Source: an uncultured Fidelibacterota bacterium
GTDB lineage: Bacteria > Fidelibacterota > Marinisomatia > Marinisomatales > Marinisomataceae
Direction: 5' to 3'
NCBI GenBank assembly: GCA_902526795.1
Contig: CABZMF010000004.1
Span: 1 to 64,000, forward strand
Length of the DNA stretch: 64,000 nt
Made by a program: the position numbers and the translations under genes. The notes below the pieces were generated by a model, which searched no databases, had not been told where the DNA came from, and was given only the letters and a program-made list of their open reading frames with translations. This document shows, piece after piece, positions 61,494-64,000 of the stretch (the first letter of the stretch is position 1; the number at the start of each line of letters is the position of its first letter).

Positions 61494-61898
61494 TTAGTAT
61501 TTTATGCTTTGATATTTAAAGTCAGTCAAAATACCATCTGCATTTAATTTTACTATCAAAGTAAGATTTTTACTTGAATTTGATGATTTCGAACGGCCTC
61601 CACCAAAAATACCAAAAAAATTACCACTCGAACCAACTCCAGCTCCAGAAATACTTGATGATTCAGATTCTTGTGATATTTTATCATAAGTCCATGCCTC
61701 TCCGCCATCTTTGGTACTTGTTACTAAATTTGGAGAGCCAAGTAAGGATACAACTTGAGATGAGCTCATTCCTTTTTTTAATTGAGTTTGAACCTTACCT
61801 AAAGTAAAGTCATTAGATTCTGCAGGAGCAGTTGGTGCTTGCATCGCACAACCCGTAAAAACGAATGATAAAAATAATACAATAGTTAGTTTTTTCAT
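61494..61898 (-). CDS. BamE/SmpA-like outer-membrane lipoprotein
   Basis: A 134-residue lipoprotein (Phe-Thr-Gly-Cys, Cys17) with the SmpA/OmlA fold pattern: Leu-Lys-Lys-Gly-Met-Ser-Ser-Ser-Gln-Val-Val-Ser-Leu-Leu-Gly-Ser-Pro, then Glu-Ala-Trp-Thr-Tyr-Asp, and a final strand (Leu-Ile-Val-Lys-Leu-Asn-Ala-Asp-Gly). A Gly/Ser-rich loop of about 35 residues is inserted before the last strands. It is a likely accessory of outer-membrane assembly, 5 bases upstream of the tandem lipoprotein pair. Confidence 0.75.
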   Translation of the reverse strand: MKKLTIVLFLSFVFTGCAMQAPTAPAESNDFTLGKVQTQLKKGMSSSQVVSLLGSPNLVTSTKDGGEAWTYDKISQESESSSISGAGVGSSGNFFGIFGGGRSKSSNSSKNLTLIVKLNADGILTDFKYQSIKY

Positions 61899-61980
61899 TT
61901 TTTTCCTCTCTATTTTGTTATTTTTAATTATACATTAAAAATAATCTGCTAGTTCCCATTATAGTAAAATATCTTTTGAT

Positions 61981-62664
61981 TTATGTAGCACTATTAATTA
62001 CTTCTTTCTTATATAAACTCATCAATTTATGATAGGTTGAGCCAACTTTTCCATCACTTATATCAATATTATCAATTTTTACTACTGGAATTAAATCTCT
62101 ATTAGCTGATGCGATGAAGGCTTCACTAAAATTTTTAATATCATTGATTAAAATTGATTCTTCCAAAAATTTTATTTGATGATTGTGCATAATTTTAATC
62201 AAATTTTTTCGAGTTACGCTTCCTAAAATTCTACCATCAGCTTTTGGTGTTAAAATCACATCACCTTTAATTGCAAAAAAAGAAAAAGTCGTTCCTTCTA
62301 AGATAGAACCATTACTTGTAAATAACACTTCATCAAATTCTCCATTTTTAACATGTAGTTGTTGAGCTTTAACTCCACCATAATAAGTGTATGGTGTCTT
62401 TATTTCAGCATCTATTCTTTCGTATTCATACAATCCAAGAGAAATGCCATTTTTATATGAACTAATAGGATACACTTTTATTGGTGATGTAATAATAAAT
62501 AAATCGACATAACTTGATGAAGTTAATCCAGAATTATCGTCAGGTACTGTTCCTGCAAGAATGATCATTACATTACATTCATTTTTTGTAAGGTCATTTT
62601 TTTTCAAGGTTTCAAATACTAAAGATTTGATATCTTCCTTTGAAAATGAAATATTCATCTTCAT
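61981..62664 (-). CDS. Class IV aminotransferase, C-terminal catalytic part (frameshifted gene)
   Basis: The 227 residues hold most of a class IV PLP aminotransferase (branched-chain/D-amino-acid aminotransferase or 4-amino-4-deoxychorismate lyase type). The PLP Lys is in Ile-Lys-Thr-Pro-Tyr, the Leu-Glu-Gly-Thr-Thr-Phe phosphate-site segment is present, and Ile-Leu-Gly-Ser-Val-Thr-Arg follows. It begins in the middle of the family's first domain; the missing N-terminus is the 62661-62849 frame. Confidence 0.75.
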   Translation of the reverse strand: MKMNISFSKEDIKSLVFETLKKNDLTKNECNVMIILAGTVPDDNSGLTSSSYVDLFIITSPIKVYPISSYKNGISLGLYEYERIDAEIKTPYTYYGGVKAQQLHVKNGEFDEVLFTSNGSILEGTTFSFFAIKGDVILTPKADGRILGSVTRKNLIKIMHNHQIKFLEESILINDIKNFSEAFIASANRDLIPVVKIDNIDISDGKVGSTYHKLMSLYKKEVINSAT

Positions 62665-62849
62665 ATCTTTGCATTTGAAAAAACTCTATTGATATGATCT
62701 TCGAGAAAAACTGGTTTACCATTATTGACAGTTTTAAAGAAGGTAAAGACTTGATATCCCCTTGCAATACTTAAAAAATTACTTCTTACATTTAAAGAAA
62801 CTTCTTCTGAAGGAATAAATTTATCTCTTGAAAATGATATTAGGCTCAT
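62661..62849 (-). CDS. Class IV aminotransferase, N-terminal part (frameshifted gene)
   Basis: The 62-residue frame matches the family's N-terminal strands (Phe-Ile-Pro-Ser-Glu-Glu-Val; Ala-Arg-Gly-Tyr-Gln-Val-Phe) and ends in the conserved His-Ile-Asn-Arg-Val-Phe-x-x-Ala-Lys. A -1 shift at the ATATGA where it meets the downstream frame would restore an uninterrupted family alignment. It is not a separate gene product by family standards. Confidence 0.7.
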   Translation of the reverse strand: MSLISFSRDKFIPSEEVSLNVRSNFLSIARGYQVFTFFKTVNNGKPVFLEDHINRVFSNAKI

Positions 62850-62943
62850 TGCTTTATGAATGTGATTTTAGTTTTTTTGTTCCACTTTTTCTATTAATCT
62901 AATTTATTTAAAATAAAGTTTAATATGACTTATATTTTAAAAT

Positions 62944-64000
62944 ATGAAAATACTGATATACTTTACGCTATTAATTATTTTTGCTTGCAGTGATAGTGCT
63001 AAAGAAGAATCGAATACCTCTAAACCATTTTCCAATGAAATCCATATAGATGATGACTTTTATTTTGAAAAAGGAATCTATCAGGTTGTTGACAATGTTT
63101 ATGTTGCTATCGGTTACGGGTTGGCGAATTCCATATTAATTGTTGGTGATACAGGTAATATTATCATTGATACTACGGAGGATCCTGAACTAGGAAAACA
63201 GATTAATTTAGAGTTTAAGAAGATTTCAAATCTTCCTAATAAAGCTATCATATATACTCATTCTCATGTTGATCATTGGAGAGGTGCACCTGGTTTTTTT
63301 GAAGAAGAAACTAAAGTATATGCACACTCAAGTTTTCAAAAAGGTTTTTTTGATCAAAACAATTTACTTAGACCAATTTTGACTGAAAGAGGTATGAAAC
63401 AATTTGGTCATTTTCTTCCAGAAAATCTTAAACGAGGTCATGGATTAGGCTTTACTTTAAATTTTGACTTTGAACAACCTTCGGTTATATACCCAACCAA
63501 CTTTTTTGATGAACAAACTAGTCAGTTATCAGTCGGAGGCATTGATTTAGAAATTCAACACACTCCAGGAGAAACCGATGATCAAATTATAATTTATTAC
63601 CCTGATAAAAATGTAGTTATTAGTGGAGATAATTACTATATGCGCTTTCCAAATCTATATACAATTAGAGGTACATCTTACAGAGATACAAAAAGTTGGT
63701 ACAAATCTGTTGATGCAATGAGATCATATAAACCCGAATTTTTAATAAGTTGTCATGGACCTTATCTGTCAGGTCAGCAAGTCATTGAGGATCGTCTAAT
63801 AATTTATCGTGATGCAATTCAATATATTCATGACTATGCAATTCGAGGAGCAAATCTTGGAAAAACTCCGGATGAACTTGTTGAAGAATTTGAATATCCT
63901 TCATTTTTCTTAGATAACTATGATTTACAAGAAAAATATGGAAAAGTATCATGGAGTATAAGAAATGTATATAATGGATATCTTGGGTTCTTTGATGGTA
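62944..64000 (+). CDS. SdsA1/alkylsulfatase-type metallo-beta-lactamase lipoprotein (3' end outside window)
   Basis: A lipoprotein (Ile-Phe-Ala-Cys, Cys15) with an MBL domain whose metal motif is Thr105-His-Ser-His108-Val-Asp110-His111. A Gly-Glu-Thr-Asp-Asp, Ser-Gly-Asp-Asn and late Cys-His-Gly follow. The last visible residues (Arg-x-Val-Tyr-x-x-Tyr-Leu-Gly-Phe-Phe-Asp-Gly) begin the alkylsulfatase dimerisation region, so this is probably a linear primary or secondary alkylsulfatase hydrolysing sulfate esters. The frame is open at 64000; the gene continues beyond the window. Confidence 0.9.
   Translation, partial: MKILIYFTLLIIFACSDSAKEESNTSKPFSNEIHIDDDFYFEKGIYQVVDNVYVAIGYGLANSILIVGDTGNIIIDTTEDPELGKQINLEFKKISNLPNKAIIYTHSHVDHWRGAPGFFEEETKVYAHSSFQKGFFDQNNLLRPILTERGMKQFGHFLPENLKRGHGLGFTLNFDFEQPSVIYPTNFFDEQTSQLSVGGIDLEIQHTPGETDDQIIIYYPDKNVVISGDNYYMRFPNLYTIRGTSYRDTKSWYKSVDAMRSYKPEFLISCHGPYLSGQQVIEDRLIIYRDAIQYIHDYAIRGANLGKTPDELVEEFEYPSFFLDNYDLQEKYGKVSWSIRNVYNGYLGFFDG

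Overview
The window is AT-rich and most consistent with a marine bacterium of the Marinimicrobia (SAR406) / FCB type. Supporting signs are a very large secreted beta-propeller protein ending in a Type IX-style sorting domain, a DUF5916 outer-membrane protein, a FecA-like TonB receptor, many short lipoproteins, and frequent TTG, GTG or ATT starts. The lineage is inferred from gene content only. No rRNA, tRNA, transposase or CRISPR array was seen.

Layout. Positions 1-2300 hold a partial gene, a Tat-exported asparaginase-family hydrolase and a TPR protein. Positions 2300-11550 are the translation/RNA operon nusA-infB-rbfA-truB-ribF-rpsO-pnp followed by ald; its genes abut or overlap, and rimP is not next to nusA. 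A MerR regulator, a tiny membrane protein, msrA, an unknown exported protein and leuS follow, to 15.7 kb.

From about 15.7 to 33 kb the core genome gives way to an accessory region. On the minus strand a tightly packed series runs from 28.7 to 16.4 kb: a 1229-residue winged-helix/SF1-helicase/Vsr-like nuclease, a 64-residue membrane protein coupled to it by one base, a 1124-residue RecQ-like helicase, and a complete Type I restriction-modification set (hsdM-hsdS-hsdR). This is the best candidate for a composite anti-phage system. Upstream of it are Cys/His-rich unknown proteins, a strongly folded RNA with its own terminator (30049-30163), a bacterial protein with an opioid-growth-factor-receptor-like domain, and two paralogous proteins sharing an 'ELGPG' domain that flank an SDR enzyme.

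Positions 33-34.9 kb form a compact redox module (glutaredoxin, DoxX, two CDGSH iron-sulfur proteins) divergent from an HxlR-type regulator. Positions 34.9-49.1 kb, all on the minus strand, hold rmuC, small oxidoreductases, an MBL hydrolase, cutA, a DUF885 lipoprotein, folD, zapA, pheT, pheS, rplT, rpmI, infC (with an apparent AUU start) and thrS, preceded by two small exported proteins. Positions 49-62 kb carry cell-envelope genes: a DUF5916 protein, a TonB-dependent receptor with a palindromic operator at its promoter, a PD40 propeller lipoprotein, an M28/PDZ peptidase, a DedA/YqaA membrane protein, the giant secreted propeller, two tandem paralogous lipoproteins and a BamE-like lipoprotein. 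The window ends with a class IV aminotransferase split by an apparent -1 frameshift and the 5' part of an alkylsulfatase-type MBL lipoprotein that runs off the end.
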